A stretch of 64,000 nt of DNA from Sutterella sp. (GCA_020025915.1 JAHHRH010000006.1:12774-76773), one strand, 5' to 3'; numbered from the stretch's first letter, positions 28,843-38,587 are shown. Notes: generated by a model from the sequence alone, not told the origin. Translations and numbers: made by a program.

Positions 28843-28963
28843 AACCGTTAGTCCTATCAAATGTGTGTCCTCTCATTCTACCGTCGAGTTATCCCTAAGC
28901 AATGTAGCAAAAGCTGAAAAGCTATCGGATAATGAAAGAACGATTTCACTAAAGGAGTCACTC

Positions 28964-29362
28964 ATGGATGCTCAGCCCAAACTCAGACTTTCTCGTCCAA
29001 CCAATCATTTGGAAGATGTGTTGACATTTTATGTTGATGGTCTTGGTTTTGAAGTATTGGATCGCTTTGATAATCAGCAGGGGTGGGATGGTTTGATTCT
29101 CGGTCACCGTGATTGGCCGTATCAGTTTGAATTTACGTCTCGTCGTGACGGGACAGTTGTGTCTCCAGCGCCTACGCCTGAACATTTTGTGGTGTTCTGT
29201 ATCCCAGAAGGTGAACATTGGGAAAAGCGTCTCAAAGCTTTGTTTGAGTGTGGCTACCAACAGGTCACGCCGCCTCAGCTTTATGCAGATGCAGGAACCG
29301 CCACTTATGAAGACCCAGATGGCTATCGGGTCGTACTTGTTCGTGGTCGATGGAAGAAATAA
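28964..29362 (+). CDS. VOC-superfamily (glyoxalase-like) protein
   Basis: 132 residues from ATG 28964, which has AAGGAG upstream; the frame is open to 28865 but that part lacks similarity. PKLRLSRPTNHLEDVLTFYVDGLGFEVLDRF opens the first beta-alpha-beta-beta-beta unit. PEHFVVFCIP and YEDPDGYRVVLVRGRWKK close the second. It resembles the YycE-like branch of vicinal-oxygen-chelate proteins. Metal use and substrate are unknown. Divergent from pepA. Confidence 0.82.
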   Translation: MDAQPKLRLSRPTNHLEDVLTFYVDGLGFEVLDRFDNQQGWDGLILGHRDWPYQFEFTSRRDGTVVSPAPTPEHFVVFCIPEGEHWEKRLKALFECGYQQVTPPQLYADAGTATYEDPDGYRVVLVRGRWKK

Positions 29363-29383
29363 AATACCGTGTTTACGGTATTT
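29362..29383 (+). terminator. Terminator after the VOC gene
   Basis: AAATACCGT, GTTT loop, ACGGTATTT, then CTATAATT. A compact perfect 9-bp stem starting within the stop codon. Confidence 0.7.
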
Positions 29384-29407
29384 CTATAATTATCTTATAG
29401 GTATAAA

Positions 29408-29444
29408 GTTCAATTCCTGCACGTCTTAAGTGTAGGAATTGAAC
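29408..29444. repeat. Long inverted repeat immediately before tRNA-Ala
   Basis: GTTCAATTCCT..CAC and GTG..AGGAATTGAAC form a long stem whose 3' end is 7 nt from the tRNA-Ala 5' end. It has no T-tract. It may be a leader hairpin of the tRNA precursor, a second terminator for the VOC gene, or an operator. Confidence 0.55.
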
Positions 29445-29451
29445 AAAGGTT

Positions 29452-29527
29452 GGGGGGGTAGCTCAGCTGGGAGAGCGCTGCGTTCGCAATGCAGAGGTCG
29501 GGAGTTCGATCCTCCTCCTCTCCACCA
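29452..29527 (+). tRNA. tRNA-Ala (CGC)
   Basis: 76-nt cloverleaf with encoded CCA. The acceptor is G7 paired with CCTCTCC through two G-T wobbles, and the anticodon loop is TTCGCAA, giving anticodon CGC (GCG codons). The T-loop GTTCGATC is intact. Confidence 0.93.
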
Positions 29528-29540
29528 CTTAAGTTCAAAA

Positions 29541-29579
29541 GATCCCGAACAGTTTAATGGCTGTTGCGGGATTTTTTTT
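29541..29579 (+). terminator. Terminator of tRNA-Ala
   Basis: GATCCCGAACAG and CTGTTGCGGGAT stem followed by T8, 14 nt after the CCA end. Confidence 0.9.
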
Positions 29580-29612
29580 GATCAAATTGTAGGTTTTCTA
29601 GCCTTATACAAA

Positions 29613-29654
29613 GGCTCTCTGTAGCTAATCAAAGAGGATTAGCTACAGAGAGCC
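29613..29654 (-). terminator. Probable spoT terminator (18-bp perfect stem)
   Basis: GGCTCTCTGTAGCTAATC and its exact complement GATTAGCTACAGAGAGCC with a 6-nt loop. It lies about 55 bp after the spoT stop. The minus-strand T-tract (TTTG) is short for such a strong stem. Confidence 0.65.
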
Positions 29655-29708
29655 GTTGAGTGAGTCAATTAGATTCTGCTTGTGGACGCATTATTGGGTG
29701 CAAGAGTG

Positions 29709-32030
29709 TCAGTGAACTCGCTTCACTTGCTCAACATTCGCATTTTGCTTAATGGTTCGAATGACGTGCATTAAGTGACCGCGATCTCGAACTTGTACAG
29801 TGATACGAATATATTTCTGTGCGTTTTCGTCTTCAATGCTCATGCCGATGATGCTGGATTTTGCTTCAGCGACACTGGTAGCAACTTGCGCAATGGCGGT
29901 GCGTGGATCTTCGACACGAATCTCAAGGGGGGCAGCAAAATTCGCTTGACGTTGCTCAGGTGCCCACGTCACTTCAACCCAACGTTTTGGATCTGTCTTC
30001 ATGCCACGTTCGACATGTGGACAGTCTGCACGGTGAATAATTAAACCGTGTCCCACGCGACTAAAGCCAACGATCTTGTCTCCAGGGATGGGATGACAGC
30101 ACTTCGATAATTCAACAGCCATCCCTTCTGTGCCACGAATCACAATGGCAGGTAAAGCCGGCGGCACAGCGTCACTATGAAGATGGCTCATGAGACGCAC
30201 AAGACGATGAATGACGGTAGCAGGTAAATCCTTGCCAAGACCGATAGAGGCATAGAGCGCATCATGGTCTGGTACATCTAACTCTTCTTGCAAAGTTGTC
30301 CAAACATGTTCTGGAATCTTTTCTAAATCCAGTTGATTTTCAGTTGCTAGACGAGCGAGTACATCGTGTCCAACTTGGGTTGCGTCATCAAATCGGCAGT
30401 TACGTAAGAATTGACGGATTTCTGCACGAGCGCGACCAGAGTGAACGAATTCAAGCCATTCTGGACTTGGTGAGGCCATCGGGTCGGTGATAATTTCAAC
30501 CATGTCGCCATTATGAAGCGTCGTGGAGAGCGGTCGAATTTCACCGTTAATGCGGCATTCTTTGGTGTGGTTGCCGACGTCCGTATGGATTTGATAAGCA
30601 AAGTCGACTGATGTGCTACCACGCGGCAACGAAATAATTTGGCCTTTCGGTGTGAAGGCGTAAACGCGGTTCGGGAATAAGTCGACTTTAATGTTTTCTA
30701 AGAATTCATTGCTGTCGAGGCTAGTGCGTTGAATATCCATCAAGCTTTGTAGCCAAGCCGCAGTGCGCGATTGCATGTCACTGCTATCGAAATCGTTTTT
30801 GAACATCCACTGCGTCAAAATGCCGTTTTCGGCCACTTGATGCATTTGTTCTGTACGGATTTGAAATTCGACAGGGGTGCCGTAAGGACCAATGACAGTG
30901 GTATGAAGACTCTGATAGCCGTTGAGTTTGGGGATGGCAATAAAGTCCTTAAACCGGCGGTGAACAGGCTTATAAAGGCGATGTAAGGCGCCGAGCGCAA
31001 GGTAGCAGTCGTTAACCTCACGAACAATGACTCGGAAACCGTAAATGTCGAGTGCATCAGAGAAAGACTGATGATTTTCTCGCATCTTGTTATAAATGCC
31101 GTAGATGGTCTTATCGCGACCAATAATTCGGCAACGAATCCCTTCTTTGGGTAAGAAGTTCTTCGTTTCGGCGAGAATACGCTCGAGCACTGCTCGACGA
31201 TTGTTTCGCATTAAGAGCACGTTTTCGTAAAGTATCTTGTAGCGAAGCGGATAGCGATTCGCAAAACTAAGTTCTTGTAGCTCACGAAAGACGCTGTTCA
31301 TGCCGAGCTGGTGCGCAATGGGCACATAAATATCTAATGTTTCATTCGCGATACGTGCACATTTTTCGGGACGCATGACGCCCAACGTACGCATATTGTG
31401 TACTCGGTCAGCTAACTTGACTATAATCACGCGCAAGTCTCGGGACATCGCAAGAAGCATCTTGCGAAAACTCTCGGCTTGTGCAGCGGCCGCAGACGAA
31501 AAACGCAATTTGTCGAGTTTACTCACACCATCAACAAGCTCTGCGACTTCAATGCCAAATTTTTCGGCCATTTCTTGTTTACTGGTGCCCGTGTCTTCAA
31601 GCACGTCATGCATGAGACCGGCTTGAATGGTCGCGGCGTCCATTTTCCATGAGGCGAGGATTGAAGCAACAGCAATCGGGTGAGTGATATAGGGTTCACC
31701 AGACTTACGGAATTGACCAAGATGGGCGTTGTCGGCGTAACGATACGCTTCACGAATCTTTTCAACATCAGGTGTTGAGAGATATTGCCGGCAGAGTTCA
31801 ACCAAGGCACTCGCAGTGACTGTTGCGGATGGGCCTTTAGGCGTAAACATGGGCAAATCAGCTTCAGGCAGAATGACCTGTGCTGGCGTAGGAATGACAG
31901 GGGAAGACTTAGACGATGGTTTGACGGAAATAGGCTTGCGTGTCGAGGGGATGGGTTGAGGACTTTGATGCTTACCATCTTCCCGGGTCGCGTAGAGGTC
32001 ATCAGGATATTGAATGCGCTCGGTAGTCAT
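29709..32030 (-). CDS. spoT: Bifunctional (p)ppGpp synthetase/hydrolase
   Basis: 773 residues. The intact HD hydrolase domain has THPIAVASIL and LMHDVLEDT (His141-Asp142), then VKLADRVHNMRTL. The synthetase domain carries DIYGFRVIV and FKDFIAIPKLNGYQSLHT. TGS domain VYAFTPKGQIISLPRGSTSVDFAYQIHTDVG, Zn-finger/CC region and C-terminal ACT follow. Intact hydrolase residues make it the SpoT/Rel type rather than monofunctional RelA. A proline-rich N-terminal extension of about 70 residues precedes the HD domain. It sits with rpoZ and gmk, the usual order. Confidence 0.95.
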   Translation of the reverse strand: MTTERIQYPDDLYATREDGKHQSPQPIPSTRKPISVKPSSKSSPVIPTPAQVILPEADLPMFTPKGPSATVTASALVELCRQYLSTPDVEKIREAYRYADNAHLGQFRKSGEPYITHPIAVASILASWKMDAATIQAGLMHDVLEDTGTSKQEMAEKFGIEVAELVDGVSKLDKLRFSSAAAAQAESFRKMLLAMSRDLRVIIVKLADRVHNMRTLGVMRPEKCARIANETLDIYVPIAHQLGMNSVFRELQELSFANRYPLRYKILYENVLLMRNNRRAVLERILAETKNFLPKEGIRCRIIGRDKTIYGIYNKMRENHQSFSDALDIYGFRVIVREVNDCYLALGALHRLYKPVHRRFKDFIAIPKLNGYQSLHTTVIGPYGTPVEFQIRTEQMHQVAENGILTQWMFKNDFDSSDMQSRTAAWLQSLMDIQRTSLDSNEFLENIKVDLFPNRVYAFTPKGQIISLPRGSTSVDFAYQIHTDVGNHTKECRINGEIRPLSTTLHNGDMVEIITDPMASPSPEWLEFVHSGRARAEIRQFLRNCRFDDATQVGHDVLARLATENQLDLEKIPEHVWTTLQEELDVPDHDALYASIGLGKDLPATVIHRLVRLMSHLHSDAVPPALPAIVIRGTEGMAVELSKCCHPIPGDKIVGFSRVGHGLIIHRADCPHVERGMKTDPKRWVEVTWAPEQRQANFAAPLEIRVEDPRTAIAQVATSVAEAKSSIIGMSIEDENAQKYIRITVQVRDRGHLMHVIRTIKQNANVEQVKRVH

Positions 32031-32112
32031 ATGTGCAAGAATTCCGTACTGATTGGGAGACAGCGGTTATGGTTAGAAGTTCTTTTCTAGTTTGGTACGC
32101 TAGCTGGTTCCC

Positions 32113-32166
32113 AAAAATAAAAAAGGCCAGGCTTTTCGCCGACTTTCACGGCAAAATAACCTGACC
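32113..32166 (-). terminator. Terminator/attenuator between rpoZ and spoT
   Basis: On the minus strand, CAGG..ATTTTGCCGTG, AAAGT loop, CGGCGAAAAGCCTGGCC then T6. A long imperfect stem 28 bp after rpoZ; some readthrough into spoT is possible. Confidence 0.75.
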
Positions 32167-32193
32167 GATGTGAAAGAGTGCGTATCTAACAGT

Positions 32194-32394
32194 TTACGGC
32201 ACGCGCTTCAACATTTCGAGTCCTACTTCACCTTTCGCGACTTCACGAAGGGCGACAACAGCGGGTTTGTCCTTGGCTTCAACCTTCGGGGCATAGCCCT
32301 GTGTCAGGTGGCGAGCGCGATAAGCGGCGCAAAGCACCATCTGGAAGCGATTCGGAATCTTCTTCAGGCAGTCTTCAACAGTAATACGAGCCAT
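32194..32394 (-). CDS. rpoZ: RNA polymerase omega subunit
   Basis: 66 residues: [20 protein letters not shown], then AAYRARHL and [16 protein letters not shown]. This is the canonical omega sequence that clamps the RpoC C-terminus and forms part of the ppGpp site 1. Position between gmk and spoT is the classic proteobacterial order. Confidence 0.95.
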   Translation of the reverse strand: MARITVEDCLKKIPNRFQMVLCAAYRARHLTQGYAPKVEAKDKPAVVALREVAKGEVGLEMLKRVP

Positions 32395-32456
32395 TTTGAT
32401 TACAACAGTTTAAAAAAGAGAAAAGGAGTGAGGCTGGCGGTTTCTTTAGAAAAATA

Positions 32457-33104
32457 TCAGAGCGGAATGCCAAGTGAGGCGAACTGCTCACGGTGGCGTA
32501 TAGCCTGTTGTGCATAGGCTAAGCGGCTTGCCACGACAACAGATTGCATCTGAGAAAGCGCCTTATCGAATTCTTCGTTAATTATAACGTATTCAAATTC
32601 AGGTGCATGGGACATCTCAGCGCCTGCGCCAAGCAAGCGTCGAGTGATTGTTTGTTCGGAATCGGTGCCGCGATGATGTAAACGCCATTCGAGCGCCTCG
32701 ATGGATGGGGGCAGGATAAAGATACCCACAGTACCCGCAAAGCGTTCGCGTACTTGGCGAGCACCTTGCCAATCGATTTCAAGGAGAACGTCGTTACCTT
32801 GAGCTATTTGGCTTTCAATCCAAATACGGCTTGTCCCGTAGTAGTTACCGTGAACGAGGGCAGACTCTAAAAATTCACCGCGTTCGCGCATGGCTAAGAA
32901 TTCAGCTTCGCTAACAAAGTGATATTCTCGACCATTTTCTTCACCGGGACGAGGGGCGCGTGTGGTGTGCGAAATAGAAAGCTTCAACGTGGGTTCAAGC
33001 TTAAGAAGCGCATTGACGAGCGACGATTTACCAGCACCCGACGGAGCCGTCACGAGAAAGAGTCGGCCAGCGTGAAGTGGACGAGCGGCGGAAGCATTAG
33101 ACAT
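32457..33104 (-). CDS. gmk: Guanylate kinase
   Basis: 215 residues. P-loop [12 protein letters not shown], the GMP-binding segment [20 protein letters not shown], and [11 protein letters not shown]. It phosphorylates GMP to GDP, feeding GTP and (p)ppGpp pools, which suits its location beside rpoZ and spoT. Confidence 0.96.
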   Translation of the reverse strand: MSNASAARPLHAGRLFLVTAPSGAGKSSLVNALLKLEPTLKLSISHTTRAPRPGEENGREYHFVSEAEFLAMRERGEFLESALVHGNYYGTSRIWIESQIAQGNDVLLEIDWQGARQVRERFAGTVGIFILPPSIEALEWRLHHRGTDSEQTITRRLLGAGAEMSHAPEFEYVIINEEFDKALSQMQSVVVASRLAYAQQAIRHREQFASLGIPL

Positions 33105-33256
33105 TCGAAGTCTCCATCTGACAATCGAGACGGCTTCTATTGAAAAGTCGTCAAACGGTCACATCCACGAAAATTTAGGATGGATCGAAATAAGAAGATG
33201 GCTATTGTAAGGGAGAGTGACTTTCATGTGTCGGTACTCTCCCTATTTCTTTGGCG

Positions 33257-34156
33257 TTATTCGAGGTTTTGAATCTGCTCGCGCATCTGTTCGATGATGA
33301 CCTTGAGCGCAACGGATGCGTTCGTCATTTCGATTGCTGCGGCTTTAGAACCTAATGTGTTAGCTTCGCGATTCATTTCTTGTACGACGAAGTCAAGACG
33401 ACGACCGACAGCACCACCCTTTTTGAGGATGCGGCGAACTTCGGCGACATGGGTGAAGAGACGATTAATTTCTTCTTCAACGTCCATACGAAGGGCGTAG
33501 AGCACGACTTCTTGACGGATACGGTCGCTCACTTCCTCTCGTGTTAGCGTGCTCTTTTCGGTGAGTGCAGACGACAAAGCGTTTTCGAGACGTTCGCGCA
33601 ATTTGTTTTCAATGTGCGCCAAAATGTCAGGCATGCGACCTTTAATATCTGTGACAACTTCTTCGATTTGCTCGCAGTTGTTAAGCAAAACATTCGCTAA
33701 AGCTTCACCTTCACGCGCACGAGAAGCCGTAAACGCATCGAGCATATTGTTAAGCACAGTCAATACAGCTTGAGCAACAGCGTCTTGATCTAGACGATCA
33801 ATCACCATGACGCCAGGCATGGCAAGAAGGTTAGAGACCGAGAGTTTATTGGCTTGAGGGAACGTCTCAAGAATCGTATTTTGTACTTCAATGAGACGAT
33901 TCAGTACAGTGGTGTTGATGCGAACAGGGGCAGCGTTTTCGTCTGGCGTAATGTAGCCGCGAATTTCAACCTTGCCGCGAGCAATACGCTTTTGTAGCGT
34001 TTCACGAATCAGTGGATCGGCAAAGCGAAGATCTTCATTAAGACGTAGTGTCAAATCAAGAAAACGCGAATTGACTGAACGGCATTCAATTGTAACGGTA
34101 CCGAGTGGGGTTACACCAGAGGCGACAGCATAACCCGTCATACTAGCAACGGTCAT
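33257..34156 (-). CDS. yicC: YicC-family endoribonuclease
   Basis: 299 residues from ATG 34156, supported by AGGAG 7 nt upstream; the in-frame start at 34183 is less likely. MTGYA near the N-terminus, ECRSVNSRFLDLTLRL, and the C-terminal DUF1732 helix pair ending TLGSKAAAIEMTNASVALKVIIEQMREQIQNLE identify YicC. YicC proteins are hexameric ring endoribonucleases implicated in RNA decay. It is divergent from rph, another RNA-processing gene. Confidence 0.92.
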   Translation of the reverse strand: MTVASMTGYAVASGVTPLGTVTIECRSVNSRFLDLTLRLNEDLRFADPLIRETLQKRIARGKVEIRGYITPDENAAPVRINTTVLNRLIEVQNTILETFPQANKLSVSNLLAMPGVMVIDRLDQDAVAQAVLTVLNNMLDAFTASRAREGEALANVLLNNCEQIEEVVTDIKGRMPDILAHIENKLRERLENALSSALTEKSTLTREEVSDRIRQEVVLYALRMDVEEEINRLFTHVAEVRRILKKGGAVGRRLDFVVQEMNREANTLGSKAAAIEMTNASVALKVIIEQMREQIQNLE

Positions 34157-34309
34157 GAAAAAACTCCTAGAGATATGAGACATGCGTCGCAGATCAAGAA
34201 AGCGCTGGCTGCGACAAGCGCCGCCATTGTAACGCGTTTATCTACCTTATTTGAAGTTCTTGCGCTAGCATAACGACACTGATTGAAATTTCGTCTTTGG
34301 AGTTAAGTA

Positions 34310-35035
34310 ATGACACAGACCCGTGTGGACGGCCGTAAGGCTGATGAACTTCGCCCGTTAAATTTTACGCGTGGCTTTACTAAGTATGCTGAAGGTAGTG
34401 TCTTGGTTTGTGCAGGTGATACTCGCATACTTTGCACAGCGAGCGTCACGCCTGGTGTCCCACGTTTTTTGATGGGGCGCGGTGAAGGTTGGGTGACGGC
34501 TGAATATGGGTTGTTGCCTCGTTCGACTGGTACGCGTTGTGAGCGCGAAGCTGCCAAAGGTAAGCAATCTGGCCGTACGCAAGAAATTCAGCGTTTGATT
34601 GGTCGTAGCTTACGTGCAGCTGTCGATCGCAAGAAGTTAGGTGACTTCACGATTCAGTTGGACTGTGATGTTTTACAGGCCGACGGTGGTACGCGCTGTG
34701 CTTCTATTGCAGGGTCTTGGGTGGCGTTGCGTGATGCGGTCAACGGTATGTTAGAAAAGGGCCAAATCACAGAAGATCCGATTCTGACGCAAGTGAGCGC
34801 AGTGTCTGCCGGGATTGTTGAAGGTCGTCCTGTGCTTGACCTGAATTACGCTGAAGATAGCGGTTGCGACACCGATATGAATGTGGTGATGACGGGCGAA
34901 GGTCGTTTTGTTGAAATTCAAGGGACGGCAGAAGGTGCGGCGTTTTCGCGAGAAGAGCTCAATGAACTCCTTCGTTTAGCCGAAAAGGGCAATCTAGAAA
35001 TTATGGCTGCTCAACGCGCAGCCTTTGAGTCCTAA
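34310..35035 (+). CDS. rph: Ribonuclease PH
   Basis: 241 residues. [15 protein letters not shown] at the start, then [40 protein letters not shown] (phosphate site) and [17 protein letters not shown]. It trims the 3' ends of tRNA precursors phosphorolytically as a hexamer. GGAG precedes the ATG. First gene of rph-rdgB-hemW. Confidence 0.96.
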   Translation: MTQTRVDGRKADELRPLNFTRGFTKYAEGSVLVCAGDTRILCTASVTPGVPRFLMGRGEGWVTAEYGLLPRSTGTRCEREAAKGKQSGRTQEIQRLIGRSLRAAVDRKKLGDFTIQLDCDVLQADGGTRCASIAGSWVALRDAVNGMLEKGQITEDPILTQVSAVSAGIVEGRPVLDLNYAEDSGCDTDMNVVMTGEGRFVEIQGTAEGAAFSREELNELLRLAEKGNLEIMAAQRAAFES

Positions 35036-35045
35036 GGAGAAGCGT

Positions 35046-35645
35046 ATGACTAAGTCACTCGTTTTGGCTTCGAATAACCAAGGCAAACTCCGTGAATTTC
35101 AGGCCATGTTTGCCGAGTTGGGTGTTGAAGTGATTAATCAAGGGGCATTAGGCGTACCGTCTTGCCCAGAGCCCTTTGGTACCTTTATTGAAAATTGTCT
35201 AGCGAAAGCGCGTCACGCTGCGCGTGTGACGGGGCGTCCTGCGATGGCCGATGATTCAGGTATTTGTGTCAATGCTTTGAATGGGATGCCGGGAGTTTTT
35301 TCGGCGCGTTTTGCTGGCGAAGAGGCAAACGATGCCGCTAATAATCAGCTGTTGGTTCAAAAGTTAGCGGGGATTGAAGATCGCCGTGCGCACTATACCT
35401 GTGTGTTGGTGGCTGTACGAACCCCTGAAGATCCCGAGCCTTTAATTGCTGTTGGGCATTGGTATGGCGAAGTGTGCGATACCCCCAAGGGTGAGGGTGG
35501 CTTTGGTTACGACCCCTATTTTTATGTGCCAACTGTAGGTAAAACCGCTGCTGAAATGACTGCAGAAGAAAAGAATCATCAGAGTCATCGCGGTAAGGCC
35601 TTAGTAAAGATGAGCCAATTGTTGCGCGAAAACTGGGGTTGGTAA
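35046..35645 (+). CDS. rdgB: XTP/dITP diphosphatase (Ham1/RdgB)
   Basis: About 199 residues from ATG 35046, which follows AAGGAGAAGCGT; the upstream in-frame ATG lies inside rph. LASNNQGKLREFQAMF, ADDSGICVNAL, GVFSARFAG and GEGGFGYDPYFYVP are the Ham1 motifs. It hydrolyses non-canonical purine triphosphates (ITP, XTP, dITP) to keep them out of DNA and RNA. It starts 10 bp after the rph stop. Confidence 0.95.
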   Translation: MTKSLVLASNNQGKLREFQAMFAELGVEVINQGALGVPSCPEPFGTFIENCLAKARHAARVTGRPAMADDSGICVNALNGMPGVFSARFAGEEANDAANNQLLVQKLAGIEDRRAHYTCVLVAVRTPEDPEPLIAVGHWYGEVCDTPKGEGGFGYDPYFYVPTVGKTAAEMTAEEKNHQSHRGKALVKMSQLLRENWGW

Positions 35646-35647
35646 TC

Positions 35648-36817
35648 GTGACGGTGCCCAACTTTACTGAAGAAGCGATCCAAAAGATTCCGCTAGCGCT
35701 TTATTTGCATTGGCCTTGGTGTGTGCGAAAGTGTCCATATTGTGACTTTAATTCACATGCCATTCCTCAAGGTTTGAATGATGAGGCTTATGTAGATTTA
35801 GTGTTGCGGGATCTGAACCACTGGATGGGGCGTACCGAAGGTCGCCCGATTAGCAGTGTCTTTATTGGTGGTGGTACGCCGAGCCTCATGTGTGGACAAG
35901 CTGTCGATAAATTGCTAAGTGGCGCTAATCAGCTTTTTGGTTTTACGTCTGATTGTGAAATCACGTTAGAAGCCAATCCTGGGACGACTGATGAGAGTCG
36001 CTTTAAAGCGTTTAAGGCGGCTGGGGTGAATCGCGTGTCTGTGGGTGTACAGAGCTTTATGAATGAAAAGCTCCAGGTGTTGGGGCGCATTCATTCATCT
36101 GACGAAGCCAAACGCGCTGCGCAACATGCGGGTGAGGTGTTTGGTAACTTCAATTTGGACTTGATGTTCGCATTACCAGGTGAAACGCTCGACGAAGTGG
36201 CGACAGAAGTTGAGACGGCGGTTGGACTTGGTGCGACTCATCTCTCGTTTTATCAGTTAACGATTGAACCGGGGACGGCGTTTGCGAAACGCATACCAAC
36301 AGGTCTACCTGATGATGACACCTGCGCTGATATGTCTGATCTTGTGATCCAACGACTCTCGTCAGCTGGGTTTGATCATTACGAAGTATCTGGGTATGCT
36401 AAGCCTGGCTATCGTTGTCGACATAATCTCAATTACTGGCAGTTCGGTGATTATTTGGCAGCGGGCGCTGGTGCGCATGGCAAATTGACGACTCCAGATG
36501 GCATTCTTCGTGAAGTAAGGGAAATGTCTCCCCGACGTTACGCTGAGAAGGTGAATGGCGTTGGGCACGCATGTATTGAAACTACAGTCATTGAAAAAGA
36601 TGGTTTGCCGTTTGAATTTATGCTGAATGTTTTGCGCTTAACGGAAGGTGTGCCAGCTACGTTGTTTGAAACACGAACGGGGTTGCCGCTAAGTGTGGTT
36701 GAGTCTCAACTGACTGATTTAAGAACACGAGGGTTATTGGTGCCTGATGAAACGCATATTAAGCCGACACCTCAGGGAAGGGCTTTTTTATCAGACCTTC
36801 AGGAAGCTTTTCTTTGA
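35648..36817 (+). CDS. hemW: Radical-SAM heme chaperone HemW
   Basis: About 390 residues. The radical-SAM motif is LYLHWPWCVRKCPYCDFNSH, with CxxxCxxC plus the extra Cys context of HemW. FIGGGTPSLM and EANPGT bind SAM, and the C-terminal HemN-like domain is present. HemW delivers heme to respiratory enzymes and is not a true coproporphyrinogen oxidase. I choose GTG 35648; TTG 35639 would overlap rdgB. It is at the end of the rph-rdgB operon. Confidence 0.9.
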   Translation: MTVPNFTEEAIQKIPLALYLHWPWCVRKCPYCDFNSHAIPQGLNDEAYVDLVLRDLNHWMGRTEGRPISSVFIGGGTPSLMCGQAVDKLLSGANQLFGFTSDCEITLEANPGTTDESRFKAFKAAGVNRVSVGVQSFMNEKLQVLGRIHSSDEAKRAAQHAGEVFGNFNLDLMFALPGETLDEVATEVETAVGLGATHLSFYQLTIEPGTAFAKRIPTGLPDDDTCADMSDLVIQRLSSAGFDHYEVSGYAKPGYRCRHNLNYWQFGDYLAAGAGAHGKLTTPDGILREVREMSPRRYAEKVNGVGHACIETTVIEKDGLPFEFMLNVLRLTEGVPATLFETRTGLPLSVVESQLTDLRTRGLLVPDETHIKPTPQGRAFLSDLQEAFL

Positions 36818-36826
36818 TGCTCAGAA

Positions 36827-36843
36827 TGCACCAAAGAAGTGCG
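36827..36843 (+). promoter_or_regulatory. NtrC binding site upstream of glnA
   Basis: TGCACCAAAGAAGTGCG contains GCACC-N5-AGTGC, matching the NtrC enhancer consensus GCACY-N5-RGTGC. It lies about 125 bp upstream of the sigma-54 promoter, the normal enhancer distance. A degenerate half-site (GGTGC near 36890) follows. Confidence 0.75.
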
Positions 36844-36968
36844 ATAATAAAATGATGTGATTCATGCTAGTGCATAAAAGAGAGCATTGTGGTGCCAAAA
36901 GTGCTTCTTCAATGCGTGTGTTTGATAGAAATGACTCAAGGTAAGCCATTCTTTCTTATTGCACGCTT

Positions 36969-36985
36969 TGGCATGGATTTTGCTA
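36969..36985 (+). promoter_or_regulatory. Sigma-54 (RpoN) promoter of glnA
   Basis: TGGCATGGATTTTGCTA fits TGGCAYG-N4-TTGCW with exact GG/GC spacing. Predicted transcription starts about 12 bp after the GC, near 36995, leaving a leader of about 90 nt before glnA. This is the nitrogen-starvation promoter activated by NtrC-phosphate. Confidence 0.85.
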
Positions 36986-37084
36986 CTAATTGGTCAAACA
37001 TGACGGGTTTAGCTCGTTTGCCCCAATACATACCAGGCTAGGCGTAAAAAATGCCTTGCTGGCTAATCTCTAGGAGACAAATAA

Positions 37085-38497
37085 ATGACGTCCGTTTCTG
37101 ATGTTTTGCAGATGATTAAGGACAATGATGTCAAGTTCGTGGATCTGCGTTTGACGGATATTCGCGGTAAAGAAATGCACGTGACTGTGCCTGCCGCCAT
37201 GATCGATGAAGACGTATTCGAACTTGGCCAGCCCTTTGACGGTTCGTCCTTTGCTGGCTGGCGTGGTATTGAAGCATCCGACATGCTTTTGATGCCAGAT
37301 CCTGATTCTGCTCGCATGGATCCGTTCCGTGAGGTCAATACATTGATTCTTCAGTGCGCGGTTCATGAGCCAAATACGGGTAAGGATTATGATCGCGATC
37401 CGCGTTCGATCGGTCTTCGCGCTGAAGCTTATTTGAAGTCTACGGGCATTGGCGATACGGCCTATTTTGGTCCAGAACCTGAATTCTTCATTTTCGATGC
37501 TGTGCGTTGGGAACATCGCATGGGTAAGAGCTTCTTTGAAGTCGAAAGTGAAGAAGGTCCCTGGGCGACAGGCTTGAAGCAAGAAGGTGGCAATCTGGGC
37601 TACCACAACCGTGTGAAGGGTGGTTATTTCCCAGTGTCTCCGGTGGACTCTTTTGCTGATATGCGCGCTGAAATGTGCACGTTGCTCGATCAGCAGGGGG
37701 TGCCTGTCGAAATTCACCATCATGAAGTGGGTGGTGCTGGTCAGTGCGAAATCGGTACGCGGTTTAGCACGCTTGTGAAGCGCGCCGACTGGACGCAGAT
37801 CACGAAGTACACGGTCCAGAATGTGGCCGCCGCTTATGGTAAGACGGCCACCTTCATGCCGAAGCCCATCGAAGGTGATGCAGGCTCTGGTATGCATGTG
37901 CATCAGTCCATTTGGAAGGATGGCCAGAACCTCTTTGCTGGTAATGGCTATGCAGGTCTCTCTGAAATGGCCCTCTACTATATTGGTGGTGTGATCAAGC
38001 ACGCACGCGCTCTCAATGCGCTCACTAACCCGACGATCAACTCTTATCGTCGTTTGGTGCCTGGTTTTGAAGCTCCGGTGAAGTTGGCTTATTCGTCTTG
38101 CAACCGTTCGGCCTCGATTCGTATTCCGCATGTGAATAGCCCGAAGGCTCGCCGTGTTGAAGTCCGTTTCCCTGATCCGGCCGCTAACCCGTATTTGGCT
38201 TTCTCCGCACTCTTGATGGCGGGCTTAGACGGTATTCAGAATAAGATTCATCCGGGTGACGCTGCAGACAAGAACCTTTATGATCTGCCGCCTGAAGAAA
38301 ACGCCAAGATCCCGACGATCTGCTCGTCTTTGGATCAGGCGCTTGAGTGCTTGGATAAGGATCGTGAATTCTTGACCCGTGGTGGCGTCTTTACGGATGA
38401 ATTTATCGACGCTTATATCGCCATGAAGATGGAAGAAGTTCAGCGTTGGCGCTTGGCCGTTACCCCGATCGAATACGACATGTACTATTCGCTCTAA
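37085..38497 (+). CDS. glnA: Glutamine synthetase, type I
   Basis: 470 residues, the typical length for GSI-beta. [22 protein letters not shown] lies near the start, then [45 protein letters not shown] (ATP and glutamate site) and [47 protein letters not shown] is also present, and the adenylylation loop near the C-terminus contains NLYDLPPEE, so control by GlnE is expected. It makes glutamine from glutamate and ammonia. AGGAG precedes the ATG. Sigma-54 promoter and NtrC site upstream; ntrBC downstream. Confidence 0.98.
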   Translation: MTSVSDVLQMIKDNDVKFVDLRLTDIRGKEMHVTVPAAMIDEDVFELGQPFDGSSFAGWRGIEASDMLLMPDPDSARMDPFREVNTLILQCAVHEPNTGKDYDRDPRSIGLRAEAYLKSTGIGDTAYFGPEPEFFIFDAVRWEHRMGKSFFEVESEEGPWATGLKQEGGNLGYHNRVKGGYFPVSPVDSFADMRAEMCTLLDQQGVPVEIHHHEVGGAGQCEIGTRFSTLVKRADWTQITKYTVQNVAAAYGKTATFMPKPIEGDAGSGMHVHQSIWKDGQNLFAGNGYAGLSEMALYYIGGVIKHARALNALTNPTINSYRRLVPGFEAPVKLAYSSCNRSASIRIPHVNSPKARRVEVRFPDPAANPYLAFSALLMAGLDGIQNKIHPGDAADKNLYDLPPEENAKIPTICSSLDQALECLDKDREFLTRGGVFTDEFIDAYIAMKMEEVQRWRLAVTPIEYDMYYSL

Positions 38498-38534
38498 TGG
38501 GTTAACGTTGGCATATCTAGCATGACTACAGAAG

Positions 38535-38570
38535 CGGGCTCGGCGATATTCTGCCGTAGCCCGTTTTTTT
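38535..38570 (+). terminator. Terminator between glnA and ntrB
   Basis: CGGGCTCGGC...GCCGTAGCCCG then T7. A strong stem that should uncouple most glnA transcription from ntrBC, with readthrough giving the low ntrBC level expected. Confidence 0.9.
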
Positions 38571-38587
38571 ATGAGGAATCTTGATTG

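Noticed and set aside
37070..38131. 353-codon open frame antisense to glnA
   Set aside because: It mirrors the glnA coding sequence; its His/Arg/Thr-rich composition is typical of an antisense shadow, and glnA has all family motifs.
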